NCBI RefSeq assembly: GCF_013266695.1
Contig: NZ_JABRXF010000001.1
Coordinates: 2,113,736-2,177,735 of the forward strand
Source: Hongsoonwoonella zoysiae
Lineage (GTDB): Bacteria > Pseudomonadota > Alphaproteobacteria > Rhizobiales > Stappiaceae
DNA: 64,000 bases
Direction: 5' to 3'
Notes under the pieces: model-generated
Databases searched by the model: none
What the model was told of the DNA's origin: nothing
The model's input: the letters and a program-made list of their open reading frames with translations, nothing else
Position numbers and translations under genes: made by a program
Shown here: one piece after another, positions 44,714 to 52,692 of the stretch
Layout of the letters: the number at the start of each line of letters is the position of its first letter
Position numbering within the stretch: the stretch's first letter is position 1

Positions 44714-45889
44714 ATGGGCGAAGTTTTCATCTTGTCTGATAGACCTTCGGGCGCATCAGTCGCCGCGAAGATGATCGATCAGGTGTACCCCTCCGAAGTA
44801 CATCCCCTCGCCATGACGTCGGTGGACGATCTGGCCGATGTTCCCGCCGTGATCTTCTCGCTGGGCAACTTTGGCCCCGTCGAAATCCGTCAGGTGCGCG
44901 CGCTTTGCGAAGAAGTGGAAATCTGCCGAAAGTCGATCTTCGCGATCCGCTCGCGGTCGGAGCGTGCGCGGGCCATGCAGGCCGAAGCCTTCGGTTTCAA
45001 GCGGATCGTCTTTCTGGACGACGGCTCGCCGGCTGTGCAGGACGCGGTTTCGGCGATCTTCGAGGAAGACTACAAAGCGGCGCTTGAGAAGGCGGCGCCG
45101 CTCGCGGGTGACACATTCTTCGCATGCAGCAAGGCGCTTTTGGCAATCGGTTCCGAGCTCAGGCAACTCAAACCGGTACGAATTTCGCGCGCTTTGCCGG
45201 GCGCGGGCAAGGTATCGCATGCGGTCAGCATCGAAGGGGTTGGTCAGATGGTCAAGGCGGCCAGCCTGCACCACGACCCGACGTGCCGGCACTCCATTGC
45301 GGTTGCCGGTTATGCCGCCGCGCTTGGTCAGGCGCTGGACCTTGCCGAGGAAGACCTCCGGCTTCTGGCGATGACCGGCCTCCTGCACGATATCGGCAAG
45401 ATGCTGATCCCCGTGAGCCTTCAGGAGAAGGCAGGCCGCCTTGATCATGGCGAGGTCGCAAGGATAAGGGAACACCCCGAACTTGGAGCGAAGATCCTGC
45501 GAATGCAGGGCGGCGTGGAGCCGGTTGTCGTTCAGGCAGTCCGTTCCCATCACGAATATCTGGACGGTTCCGGCTATCCATTCGGCCTCAAAGGAGAGCG
45601 GATATCGCCGCTCAGCCGGATGGTGACCATCGCCGATACCTTCGCCGCGCTGACGGAACGACGCGCCTACAGGCCCGCGAAATCTCCGGCGGAGGCAATC
45701 GCGATCATGGCCGGAATGGCGGGCTCCAAGATCGACGCCGGATTGCTTGCCGCTTTTAGGCCCATCGTCCTCGACACGGCATTCGCCAGGCGGCACCCTC
45801 TGCCCAAATCGCCTGGCCGCCCGGTCCTGAAGGAGGGTATTCACCCGCTCAGGCCGGAAGAGGGAAACTCCCGCTGGACAGTTGCCTGA
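44714..45889 (+). CDS. HD-GYP domain protein, candidate cyclic-di-GMP phosphodiesterase
   Basis: ATG 44714 is chosen; a TTG at 44678 would add 12 residues. Residues ~1-125 form an alpha/beta domain like a degenerate receiver without an obvious phospho-acceptor Asp. Residues ~190-350 are an HD-GYP domain: LLHDIGKMLIP (HD), RSHHEYLDGSGYP (HHE and GYP motifs), VTIADTFAALTE. All metal ligands of active HD-GYP enzymes seem present, so it should hydrolyse c-di-GMP in the cytoplasm. Its place inside the flagellar island suggests control of motility. Confidence 0.88.
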   Translation: MGEVFILSDRPSGASVAAKMIDQVYPSEVHPLAMTSVDDLADVPAVIFSLGNFGPVEIRQVRALCEEVEICRKSIFAIRSRSERARAMQAEAFGFKRIVFLDDGSPAVQDAVSAIFEEDYKAALEKAAPLAGDTFFACSKALLAIGSELRQLKPVRISRALPGAGKVSHAVSIEGVGQMVKAASLHHDPTCRHSIAVAGYAAALGQALDLAEEDLRLLAMTGLLHDIGKMLIPVSLQEKAGRLDHGEVARIREHPELGAKILRMQGGVEPVVVQAVRSHHEYLDGSGYPFGLKGERISPLSRMVTIADTFAALTERRAYRPAKSPAEAIAIMAGMAGSKIDAGLLAAFRPIVLDTAFARRHPLPKSPGRPVLKEGIHPLRPEEGNSRWTVA

Positions 45890-45921
45890 AATCCCGCCCG
45901 GCTTGAAATCCTAAAAAAAAG

Positions 45922-45967
45922 AAACCGGCATGGCGTGCCGGGGAGCAAGGCGCCATGCCGGTTTTTT
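45922..45967. terminator. Bidirectional terminator between HD-GYP gene and flgH
   Basis: A perfect 14-bp stem AAACCGGCATGGCG / CGCCATGCCGGTTT with a 15-nt loop is preceded by an A-run and followed by TTT. It fits the convergent genes on both sides. Confidence 0.92.
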
Positions 45968-46053
45968 GCCGTTCTGGCTGGGGAGCGATCGAACGGCGGG
46001 GGAGATCCGCCGCCGCCGGGCGGGTTCCCGGCGGCGGGCTAAATTTGCGTTGC

Positions 46054-46806
46054 TCAGAACGGCAGAACGATGTCGAGCACCTGCTGGCCATAACGGGGCT
46101 GCTGGAAGTCCGTGATCTGGCCGCGGCCGCCATAACCGATGCGGGCCTCGGCGATCTTGTCGCTCAGGATCGTGTTGTCCGAAGAGATATCTTCCGGCCT
46201 GACGACGCCGGCGACGATCAACTCGCGAACCTCGAAGTTCACGCGGATTTCCTGACGCCCTTCGATAACCAGGTTGCCGTTCGGCAGAACCTGGGTGACG
46301 ACGGCGGCAACCGTGGTGCGCAGGCGTTCCTCCCTGTCCACCGAGCCTGAGCCACGGAAGCGCGACGTGCCTTCGGTGGAGGCCAGATCGCTGGAACTGG
46401 ATCCCGCCGGCAGGAAAATCGTGTCGATCGCGTTGCCGAGGGCTCCGGTGACGCCCGAGGTGTCGGTGCCCTCACGTTCGCGCTCCGTTTCGTTGTCGAA
46501 TTCCGCGCGATCGGAAATGGTGACCAGAACGGTCAGAATGTCGCCGACCTTGCTGGCGCGCTGATCCTCGAAGAAGGCGCGGGCGCCGGACCGCCAGAGA
46601 GAATTGTTGTTGTAGTGGACCGGAACCGGCGTCGGCAGCGGCATGCGCACGGGGCGGTAGCCAGGCATGGTCGTTGGATCCTGGATCGCGGTGAGAGCGG
46701 GCTGTTTGCCGACTTCCGACAGGCGGTCGGCGGCGCCGCAGCCGGCTGCGGTCAGCCCAAGCACGATCACGGCGGCGGTTTTGAGAAATACGGCGGTACG
46801 TGACAT
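46054..46806 (-). CDS. flgH: Flagellar L-ring lipoprotein FlgH
   Basis: The 250-residue protein has a lipoprotein signal (VIVLGLTAAGC, Cys23), then NNNSLWRSGARAFFEDQRASK and VGDILTVLVTISDRAEFDNET, which are FlgH signatures, and VEGRQEIRVNFE-like strands near the C-terminus. It builds the outer-membrane L-ring. Its ATG overlaps the flgA stop (TGATG). Last gene of flgF-flgG-flgA-flgH. Confidence 0.96.
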   Translation of the reverse strand: MSRTAVFLKTAAVIVLGLTAAGCGAADRLSEVGKQPALTAIQDPTTMPGYRPVRMPLPTPVPVHYNNNSLWRSGARAFFEDQRASKVGDILTVLVTISDRAEFDNETEREREGTDTSGVTGALGNAIDTIFLPAGSSSSDLASTEGTSRFRGSGSVDREERLRTTVAAVVTQVLPNGNLVIEGRQEIRVNFEVRELIVAGVVRPEDISSDNTILSDKIAEARIGYGGRGQITDFQQPRYGQQVLDIVLPF

Positions 46807-47771
46807 CAGCGTGCCCCCTCGAGGCTGGCTGTCCTCTGGAAACCGGCGTCGACCACGACGCGACCCCGGGAAACGACGGTGGCGGAAATGGTGCGGCGGG
46901 ACTGAAGATTGATGATGTCGACGACATCGCCCTTGCCGCCTTGGGCGATTGCCTGACCTTGCGCGGTCAGGGTCATGCCCGGAACTTTGTAGACAAGGGT
47001 GACCTTGTCACCCCGCTCAACGAGCACCGGCGGCTGCAGATCGCCCGACAGCAGCGGAGCGGACGCACGAAGCCTGCGTTTCGCGGCAAGACCCACCGCT
47101 TCCTCGGGATCGGTGATCATCCGTTCGTTCACACGGTTGCGCGGCAGCTTCACGGCCGTCAGATCTCCCCTGGAGATGACGGCGCCGCGATCGATCCGGG
47201 CAGCCGGCGCATAGACCTCGACAAGTTCGACCGCCCTGCCGCGTAGGCGGAAGGTTTCCCTGGCGGTCCCGGTTGAGATCGCGACAACCGCATCGAGCCG
47301 GCCCGCCTCTTCGTCCCAGGTAAGGCTTTCGATTGCGAGCGGCTCCACAGCGGCGGGATCGGCCAAGCGGGGGCCGGAGAAGCCGGAAAGGGAAAGCTCG
47401 AGAGTGGACGCCTTGAGATGCGGGGCCCGGAGGACGAGTTCCCGGCGGATCTCTTCCTCGATGTGGTGGGCGTCTATGCGTATGGCGTCGCGCCGCACGT
47501 GGACCCGGATGAGACCGTCCGCCGCTGCTTGCTCATACCCCGCATCGCGCGCCCGATCCGCCACGACGCTGGCAGGTACGCTGCCGCTGGTGCCGAGATC
47601 CGGCGCGCGGAAAAGCGGCGTATCCGCGAAACGGCCCGCATCGGGGTAGAAATCGCCTACGGTGACGATATCGCGCGTAACCACCACTTCGGAGCGAAGC
47701 GGGGCGTCGGCCAATGCACCGGTAAACCCAAGTGCACTGGAAACTGCGAAAGCGGCGAGGCGTATCAGCAT
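46806..47771 (-). CDS. flgA: Flagella basal body P-ring formation protein FlgA
   Basis: ATG 47771 has AGGGGG nine bases upstream and is preferred over GTG 47777. The ~321-residue protein has a signal peptide (LIRLAAFAVSSALGFTGALA) and a C-terminal SAF-type domain (DRGAVISRGDLTAVKLPRNR, MTLTAQGQAIAQGGKGDVVDI split). FlgA is the periplasmic chaperone for P-ring assembly. It is longer than E. coli FlgA (~219) owing to an N-terminal extension common in alphaproteobacteria. Confidence 0.93.
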   Translation of the reverse strand: MLIRLAAFAVSSALGFTGALADAPLRSEVVVTRDIVTVGDFYPDAGRFADTPLFRAPDLGTSGSVPASVVADRARDAGYEQAAADGLIRVHVRRDAIRIDAHHIEEEIRRELVLRAPHLKASTLELSLSGFSGPRLADPAAVEPLAIESLTWDEEAGRLDAVVAISTGTARETFRLRGRAVELVEVYAPAARIDRGAVISRGDLTAVKLPRNRVNERMITDPEEAVGLAAKRRLRASAPLLSGDLQPPVLVERGDKVTLVYKVPGMTLTAQGQAIAQGGKGDVVDIINLQSRRTISATVVSRGRVVVDAGFQRTASLEGAR

Positions 47772-47784
47772 GATCACGCCCCCT

Positions 47785-48567
47785 TTAGCGCAGCTGCGAA
47801 ACGGTGGAGGACATTTCGTCCGCCGCCTGGATAATGCGGGAGTTCATCTCGTATGCGCGCTGCGCCGCGATCAGGTCGGAGATTTCCGTCACCGCTTCCA
47901 CGTTCGAAGCTTCCAGGTGCTTGTGCTGAAGGTCGCCGAAGCCCGGGTCGCGCGGATTGCCGACGATCGCCGCGCCGCTCGATGCCGTTTCGAGGAAAAG
48001 GTTGTCGCCGATCGCCTCGAGGCCTGACTTGTTGATGAAACGGGCAAGCTGGATCTGGCCGATCTGCTGAATGTCTCCGTTGGCATCCGCGACCTGGACC
48101 ACACCCTCCGCGTTGACCGTGATGTCGCGGCTGTCCTCGGGCAGGACGATGCCCGGCTGGACGGGATAACCGTCGACCGTCGTGAGCTGGCCGTTCGCAT
48201 CGCGTTCGAAGGAACCGTCGCGCGTGTAGGCGGTGTCGCCGCTCGGGAGCTGGATCTGGAAGAAGCCTTCTCCGCGAATGGCGACATCGGTGTCCTTGCC
48301 GGTTTGGGCAATCGGGCCTTGCGTCAAGATGCGTGCCGTCGCGGCTGTCTTCACGCCGGAGCCGATCTGGACGCCCGTCGGCACAATGGTGCCCGTATCC
48401 GAAGTGGCGGTGCCGACGCGGCGCTGGTTCTGGTAAAGCAGGTCCTGGAAATCGGCGCGCTGGCGCTTGAAACCCGTTGTCCGGAGGTTGGCCACGTTGT
48501 TCGAAATGACTTCAACGTTAAGTTCCTGCGCCCTCATTCCGGTGGCGGCGATGTGCAAGGCTTTCAT
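47785..48567 (-). CDS. flgG: Flagellar distal rod protein FlgG
   Basis: The 260-residue protein begins MKALHIAATGMRAQELNVEV, with SNNVANLRTTGFKRQRADF, and ends EISDLIAAQRAYEMNSRIIQ, all hallmarks of FlgG. The segment VPTGVQIGSGVKTAAT is the FlgG-specific loop. AGGAG precedes the ATG. It forms the distal rod and follows flgF in the operon. Confidence 0.97.
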   Translation of the reverse strand: MKALHIAATGMRAQELNVEVISNNVANLRTTGFKRQRADFQDLLYQNQRRVGTATSDTGTIVPTGVQIGSGVKTAATARILTQGPIAQTGKDTDVAIRGEGFFQIQLPSGDTAYTRDGSFERDANGQLTTVDGYPVQPGIVLPEDSRDITVNAEGVVQVADANGDIQQIGQIQLARFINKSGLEAIGDNLFLETASSGAAIVGNPRDPGFGDLQHKHLEASNVEAVTEISDLIAAQRAYEMNSRIIQAADEMSSTVSQLR

Positions 48568-48593
48568 GACTTTTCAAACTCCTTTCGTGCGGC

Positions 48594-49331
48594 TCAGGCG
48601 CGGATGGTGCCGAGTTCCTCGATCGCTTTTCGCGAGAGGTCGTTGCCGTCGGAAATCATCTTCGAAACGGCCTGATAGCTGCGGGTGATCTCGATCATGC
48701 GAGTGATTTCGACGACGCCTTGAACGTTGGAACGCTCGATCGTGCCTTGCGTCAAACGCGGGTTGAGAACGGGCTCCGCATCCTCGCCTTCGAAGAGGTT
48801 CTCTCCGATGCGGTCGAGGTCTTCAGGATCCTCGAAGCGAACGAGGCGAAGCTTGCCTTTCTCGCCAAGATCCGTTGAGACCGTGCCGTCTTCGGCGATG
48901 GAAATCGTGCCATCTTCAGGTGCGAATTGCAGCGGGCCGCCATCGCCGAGCACGGGCTTGCCGTCCGCGGTGACAAGTTGGCCGGTGTTGTCGAGATGGA
49001 AGGCGCCGTTTCGGGTATAGGCCTCGCCGTCTTCCGTCTCGACCACGAAGAAACCCTCGCCGCTGATCGCGATATCCAGCGGATTGCCCGTCTGCGTGAA
49101 GGCGCCCTGGCTCTGGTCGTAGATCGACTTGTAGTCGACGACATAGGAAAGGGTCTTGTCCTGCCCCTGGAAGTCGGAAGCTTCCGCGACAGGCATCAAA
49201 TATTCCTCGAACAGAATCGATTGGCTCTTGTAGCCTGTGGTGTTGATATTGGCGATGTTGTTGGCGACGACGTCGAGTTGGTTACGAAGGGTCGTCTGCC
49301 GAGACAGGCCAATAAGAAGTGCGTTCTCCAT
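48594..49331 (-). CDS. flgF: Flagellar proximal rod protein FlgF
   Basis: The 245-residue protein has the rod-type N-terminus (LIGLSRQTTLRNQLDVVANN IANINTTGYK in two parts), FFVVETEDGEAYTRNGAFHL, and the C-terminal VEITRMIEITRSYQAVSKM. It is distinguished from FlgG by the short N-terminus and YLMPVAEAS segment. First gene of flgF-flgG-flgA-flgH, downstream of a sigma-54-type promoter. Confidence 0.95.
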   Translation of the reverse strand: MENALLIGLSRQTTLRNQLDVVANNIANINTTGYKSQSILFEEYLMPVAEASDFQGQDKTLSYVVDYKSIYDQSQGAFTQTGNPLDIAISGEGFFVVETEDGEAYTRNGAFHLDNTGQLVTADGKPVLGDGGPLQFAPEDGTISIAEDGTVSTDLGEKGKLRLVRFEDPEDLDRIGENLFEGEDAEPVLNPRLTQGTIERSNVQGVVEITRMIEITRSYQAVSKMISDGNDLSRKAIEELGTIRA

Positions 49332-49399
49332 AATTAACTGTTCCTTGTGCTCCCCAGCGAGCGCCCGGTCTCCCCAGACAAGCGCTCGTTAACCATGAA

Positions 49400-49414
49400 G
49401 CACGTGCCGTGCCA
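49400..49414 (-). promoter_or_regulatory. Sigma-54-type promoter of flgF-flgG-flgA-flgH
   Basis: On the minus strand TGGCACGGCACGTGC matches TGGCACG-N4-TTGC with one mismatch and the correct GG-N10-GC spacing. It lies about 70 bp upstream of flgF. Confidence 0.8.
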
Positions 49415-49527
49415 TTTTTTAAGCTATTGAAAACATTTAATTAAATGGCGAACCGACACCCTTGGCAGGCAGATATCTCCGCGCAGGCCGTGCCGGGCGG
49501 CAAAAATTACCCACTTTGTGAGAATGG

Positions 49528-49555
49528 TTAATGGCTTGGTAACCACTCGTTAACC
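49528..49555 (+). promoter_or_regulatory. Triple CtrA-like half-site array upstream of fliL
   Basis: TTAA-N7-GTAA-N7-TTAACC gives three half-sites exactly 11 bp apart, about 55 bp before the fliL ATG. Two overlapping CtrA boxes of the TTAA-N7-TTAAC type can be read, each with one deviating base. Confidence 0.65.
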
Positions 49556-49609
49556 ATTGCGACCATAGATTTGTGCCTGCGGAGGGCTCAATCAGTCAGC
49601 GGGGGTTGG

Positions 49610-50116
49610 ATGACTGCGGAAGCGGATGCGGTCGAGCCCGGCCAGGAACGGGAAGGTTCCACGCCGGCTCGCGGCAAGAGGAAAAGGATCGCCATGATCG
49701 GCGGCGGTGCCGCCGTCCTGCTGGCGGTTGCCGGAACGGCCATTTATTTCCTTCCCGACAGCGCGATATTCAGCGGCACCGGAGGGGTGGGGGACGACGC
49801 GGCGATCCAGAAGCCAGTCGTCTTCTACGATCTTCCGGAAATGACGGTGAACCTGTCGACCGACGGTCGCGCCACCTATTTGAAGGTGCGCATCGCGCTC
49901 GAGGTTTCGGATCGCGCCACCATCGACCGGATCGAACCGTTCCTTCCCCGCGTTCTCGACGCCTTTCAGATCTATCTGCGCGAACTGCGTCCGACGGACC
50001 TGGAGGGGTCTTCCGGTTTGTTCCGACTCAAGGAAGAATTGCTTCGCCGGATCAATACCGCCGTCTATCCGGCGCGGGTCGAAGCCGTTCTCTTCAAGGA
50101 AATCCTGATTCAGTAG
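49610..50116 (+). CDS. fliL: Flagellar basal body-associated protein FliL
   Basis: ATG 49610 with GGGGG upstream gives 168 residues; the longer open frame is not used. It has one membrane helix at ~28-48 (IAMIGGGAAVLLAVAGTAIYF) and a periplasmic domain with FYDLPEMTVNLSTDG, YLKVRIALEV and a C-terminal AVLFKEILIQ, matching FliL. FliL rings surround the stator and raise torque. First gene of fliL-fliM-DUF6468-motE. Confidence 0.93.
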   Translation: MTAEADAVEPGQEREGSTPARGKRKRIAMIGGGAAVLLAVAGTAIYFLPDSAIFSGTGGVGDDAAIQKPVVFYDLPEMTVNLSTDGRATYLKVRIALEVSDRATIDRIEPFLPRVLDAFQIYLRELRPTDLEGSSGLFRLKEELLRRINTAVYPARVEAVLFKEILIQ

Positions 50117-50123
50117 GTGCGCT

Positions 50124-51347
50124 ATGGCGGATGAAGAAGAACTCGACAACCTCGACGAGGCGTGGGGCGAGGCGCTTGCCGAACAGCGCGGCGATGAAGA
50201 GGAAGATGTCGACCTCGCCGCTGCCTGGGGCGCGGCGCTGGAGGAGCAGGGCGTTGCCGCCGCTGACGATATCGCTTCCCAATGGGCGGCGATGATCGAC
50301 GACAGCGAACCGGAGCTTGAAAGCGCATCGCGCGGCGCCGACCGGATCCTTAACCAGGAAGAGATCGACAATCTCCTCGGCTTCAACCTCGAGGATACGC
50401 TGCCGGACGACCAGAGCGGCATTCGCGCGCTGATCAACTCGGCAATGGTCACCTACGAGCGCCTGCCGATGCTGGAGATCGTGTTCGACCGCCTCGTGCG
50501 GCTGACCACGACTTCGCTGCGCAATTTCACCTCCGACAACGTGGAAGTGTCGCTCGACAATATTTCCTCGGTGCGTTTCGGCGACTATTTGAACTCCATC
50601 CCGCTGCCGGCGATCCTCGGCGTCACCAAGGCGGAGGAATGGGACGGCTTCGGCCTGGTGACCGTCGAATCGAGCCTCATTTATTCGATTATCGACGTGC
50701 TTCTGGGCGGCGGGCGCGGAACGTCGGCCGTCCGTGTCGAAGGCAGGCCCTATACGACGATCGAGATCAACCTTGTCCGGCGCATGCTCGAACTGATCAT
50801 GGTCGACATGGAGCAGGCCTTCTCGCCGCTTTCCCCGGTGCATTTCAATCTGGAGCGGCTTGAGACCAACCCGAGGTTTGCCGCGATTTCCCGGCCGGCA
50901 AACGCGGCGATCATGGTCGAGCTTCGCATCGACATGGAAGATCGCGGCGGCAAGATCGAGATCATGCTGCCCTATGCCACGCTGGAGCCGATCCGCGATC
51001 TGCTGCTCCAAATGTTCATGGGCGAGAAGTTCGGCCGCGACCCGATCTGGGAGGGCCATCTGGCCACGGAGATCTACTCCGCCGAGGTGGATGTGGACGC
51101 TGTTCTTTATGAAACCCAACTGCCACTCGGGCGGGTTCTCGGCCTCAACGTCGGTGAGACACTGGTCTTCGATGTCGGTCCGCAAGACAACGTCGCCATC
51201 AAATGCGGCGGTATTCACCTGACCGACGGCACGCTCGGCAAGGTGGACGATGCAATATCAATTCGCGTCAACCGCGGCTTGCGAAAGCCCAAGATGACGC
51301 TCGCCGCATTCGAGCGCGCGATGCAAAAGGAAATGGAAACGTCATGA
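50124..51347 (+). CDS. fliM: Flagellar motor switch protein FliM with extended acidic N-terminus
   Basis: The 407-residue protein has the FliM core from ~residue 73: RILNQEEIDNLLGF (CheY-P-binding helix), the middle domain SVRFGDYLNSIPLPAI and IIDVLLGGG, and a C-terminal SpoA domain (PLGRVLGLNVGETL, VAIKCGGIHLTDGTLGK). The first ~70 residues are an acidic extension with three related Trp motifs (EAWGEALAEQ, AAWGAALEEQ, SQWAAMIDD). It sits in the C-ring and reverses or stops the motor. Confidence 0.96.
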   Translation: MADEEELDNLDEAWGEALAEQRGDEEEDVDLAAAWGAALEEQGVAAADDIASQWAAMIDDSEPELESASRGADRILNQEEIDNLLGFNLEDTLPDDQSGIRALINSAMVTYERLPMLEIVFDRLVRLTTTSLRNFTSDNVEVSLDNISSVRFGDYLNSIPLPAILGVTKAEEWDGFGLVTVESSLIYSIIDVLLGGGRGTSAVRVEGRPYTTIEINLVRRMLELIMVDMEQAFSPLSPVHFNLERLETNPRFAAISRPANAAIMVELRIDMEDRGGKIEIMLPYATLEPIRDLLLQMFMGEKFGRDPIWEGHLATEIYSAEVDVDAVLYETQLPLGRVLGLNVGETLVFDVGPQDNVAIKCGGIHLTDGTLGKVDDAISIRVNRGLRKPKMTLAAFERAMQKEMETS

Positions 51348-51832
51348 GCGACCTGCCGATCGGAATCCTAATCGAATCTCTGGTTGCCGGGCTCTTGCTG
51401 GTGACCATCGGTTATTGCTGGACGCTGAACCGCCGTCTCAAGCGTTTGCGCGCCGACGAGGAGTCGCTGCGCGCGACGATATCGGAACTGATTACGGCCT
51501 CGGAAATCGCCGAACGGGCGATCGTCGGGCTGAAGACGACGGCGGGCGATACCGACAGGACCCTCGGTAACCGCCTGAACCAGGCCGACCGCCTCTCAAG
51601 GCAACTGGCCGAGCAGATCGAGGCAGGAGGCATCGTGCTGGAGCGGATCAGCCAGATCGCATCGGCTGCCAGCAAGCCGGCCGGCGACCCTGTTCCGGCA
51701 CCTGCTGAAGTGCCCGCCGTAGCGCCGCGTTCCGCGTCGACCGTCTCCGTCAGGAACCTGCGCGATGCTGCAAGCGAAGCGGCGGCGCGTCTTGAGCAAT
51801 TCCGAAAGCGTAATGGGGAAAAAGCGGCGTGA
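51344..51832 (+). CDS. DUF6468 membrane protein of the flagellar cluster
   Basis: ATG 51344 overlaps the fliM stop (ATGA). The 162-residue protein has one N-terminal helix (ILIESLVAGLLLVTIGYCWTL) followed by a cytoplasmic coiled coil (RLKRLRADEESLRATISEL) and a Pro/Ala-rich stretch. DUF6468 proteins occur between fliM and the MotE-like gene in many alphaproteobacteria. Function is unknown; translational coupling to FliM suggests a role at the motor. Confidence 0.8.
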   Translation: MSDLPIGILIESLVAGLLLVTIGYCWTLNRRLKRLRADEESLRATISELITASEIAERAIVGLKTTAGDTDRTLGNRLNQADRLSRQLAEQIEAGGIVLERISQIASAASKPAGDPVPAPAEVPAVAPRSASTVSVRNLRDAASEAAARLEQFRKRNGEKAA

Positions 51833-52587
51833 AGCTGAGACTGATACCGGCGCTCGTAACTTCGGCGGTGGCTCTTCTGGGGCTGAAAATCATCGGCCTT
51901 ACGGTGGATGGCGCCTATGTCCTCTCACCGGTGCAAACGGCCGTGGCGCAGCAGACGAATGCGAGCGAAACCGCTACCGGACAGAAAACGGCGAAAGCGG
52001 AGGGTGCGGGAACGGGCCAGCCGGCGCAACCTTCCATTTCCGAAAATACGCCGCAAGGCGAGGATGCGGTCCTGCCGCCCGCATTCGACGTCTTCGACGA
52101 AAATGGCCGTCAGCCGCTTGAGATTGGCGGGTCTCCCGCGGAACGCAGGGTTCTTGAAAGCTTGAGCGATCGAAGACGCGACCTCGACAGCCGGGAGCGG
52201 AAGTTCGAACTTCGCGAGCAGCTTCTCAAGGCGACCGAAGACCGGATCAATGAAAAGATCAAGTCTCTCGAGGAAGCGGAAACCCGGATCAAGGGGCTTG
52301 AGGATCAAAAGAAGAAGAAGCAGGAAGAGAAGCTGAAGGACGTCGTCCTGATGTATGAATCCATGCGCGCCAAGGACGCCGCCCGCATCTTCAGTCGTCT
52401 CGACATGAATATCCTCGTTCGCGTCGCCAGCCAGATGAAGCCCCGGAAAATGGCCGACGTCATGGCCGAAATGGAAGCCGATGCGGCCGAGAGGCTCACG
52501 ATCGCCCTGGCAAGCGGCGCGCTTCGCCGCGAGGAACCGAAGATGGCGGACGCGAAACCGGAGCTTCCCAAGATTCAGGGAAATTGA
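51829..52587 (+). CDS. motE: MotE-like flagellar motor protein
   Basis: GTG 51829 overlaps the previous stop (GTGA). The 252-residue protein has an N-terminal membrane/signal helix, a linker, a charged coiled coil (~110-170) and a C-terminal MgtE-N-like segment KDVVLMYESMRAKDAARIFSRL and VASQMKPRKMADVMAEME. This matches MotE of Sinorhizobium, a periplasmic chaperone for the stator-associated MotC. motC is not in this window, so the name rests on domain pattern and position. Confidence 0.82.
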   Translation: MKLRLIPALVTSAVALLGLKIIGLTVDGAYVLSPVQTAVAQQTNASETATGQKTAKAEGAGTGQPAQPSISENTPQGEDAVLPPAFDVFDENGRQPLEIGGSPAERRVLESLSDRRRDLDSRERKFELREQLLKATEDRINEKIKSLEEAETRIKGLEDQKKKKQEEKLKDVVLMYESMRAKDAARIFSRLDMNILVRVASQMKPRKMADVMAEMEADAAERLTIALASGALRREEPKMADAKPELPKIQGN

Positions 52588-52692
52588 CGGAAAAGATTTT
52601 CACTGTGCCGGCCCCCGTAAGGCGGCGTTAAGCCCGCCGGTATAAATTCGTGTCGTCAATTGCGTTGCGACAGGCCGAGGATTGATAACGAG

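Noticed and set aside
44756-45844. 362-codon minus-strand open frame opposite the HD-GYP gene
   Set aside because: The plus-strand product has complete HD-GYP motifs; the opposite frame is a composition artefact.
50094-51218. 374-codon minus-strand open frame opposite fliM
   Set aside because: FliM is clear on the plus strand and overlaps its neighbours as an operon gene; the antisense product has no features.
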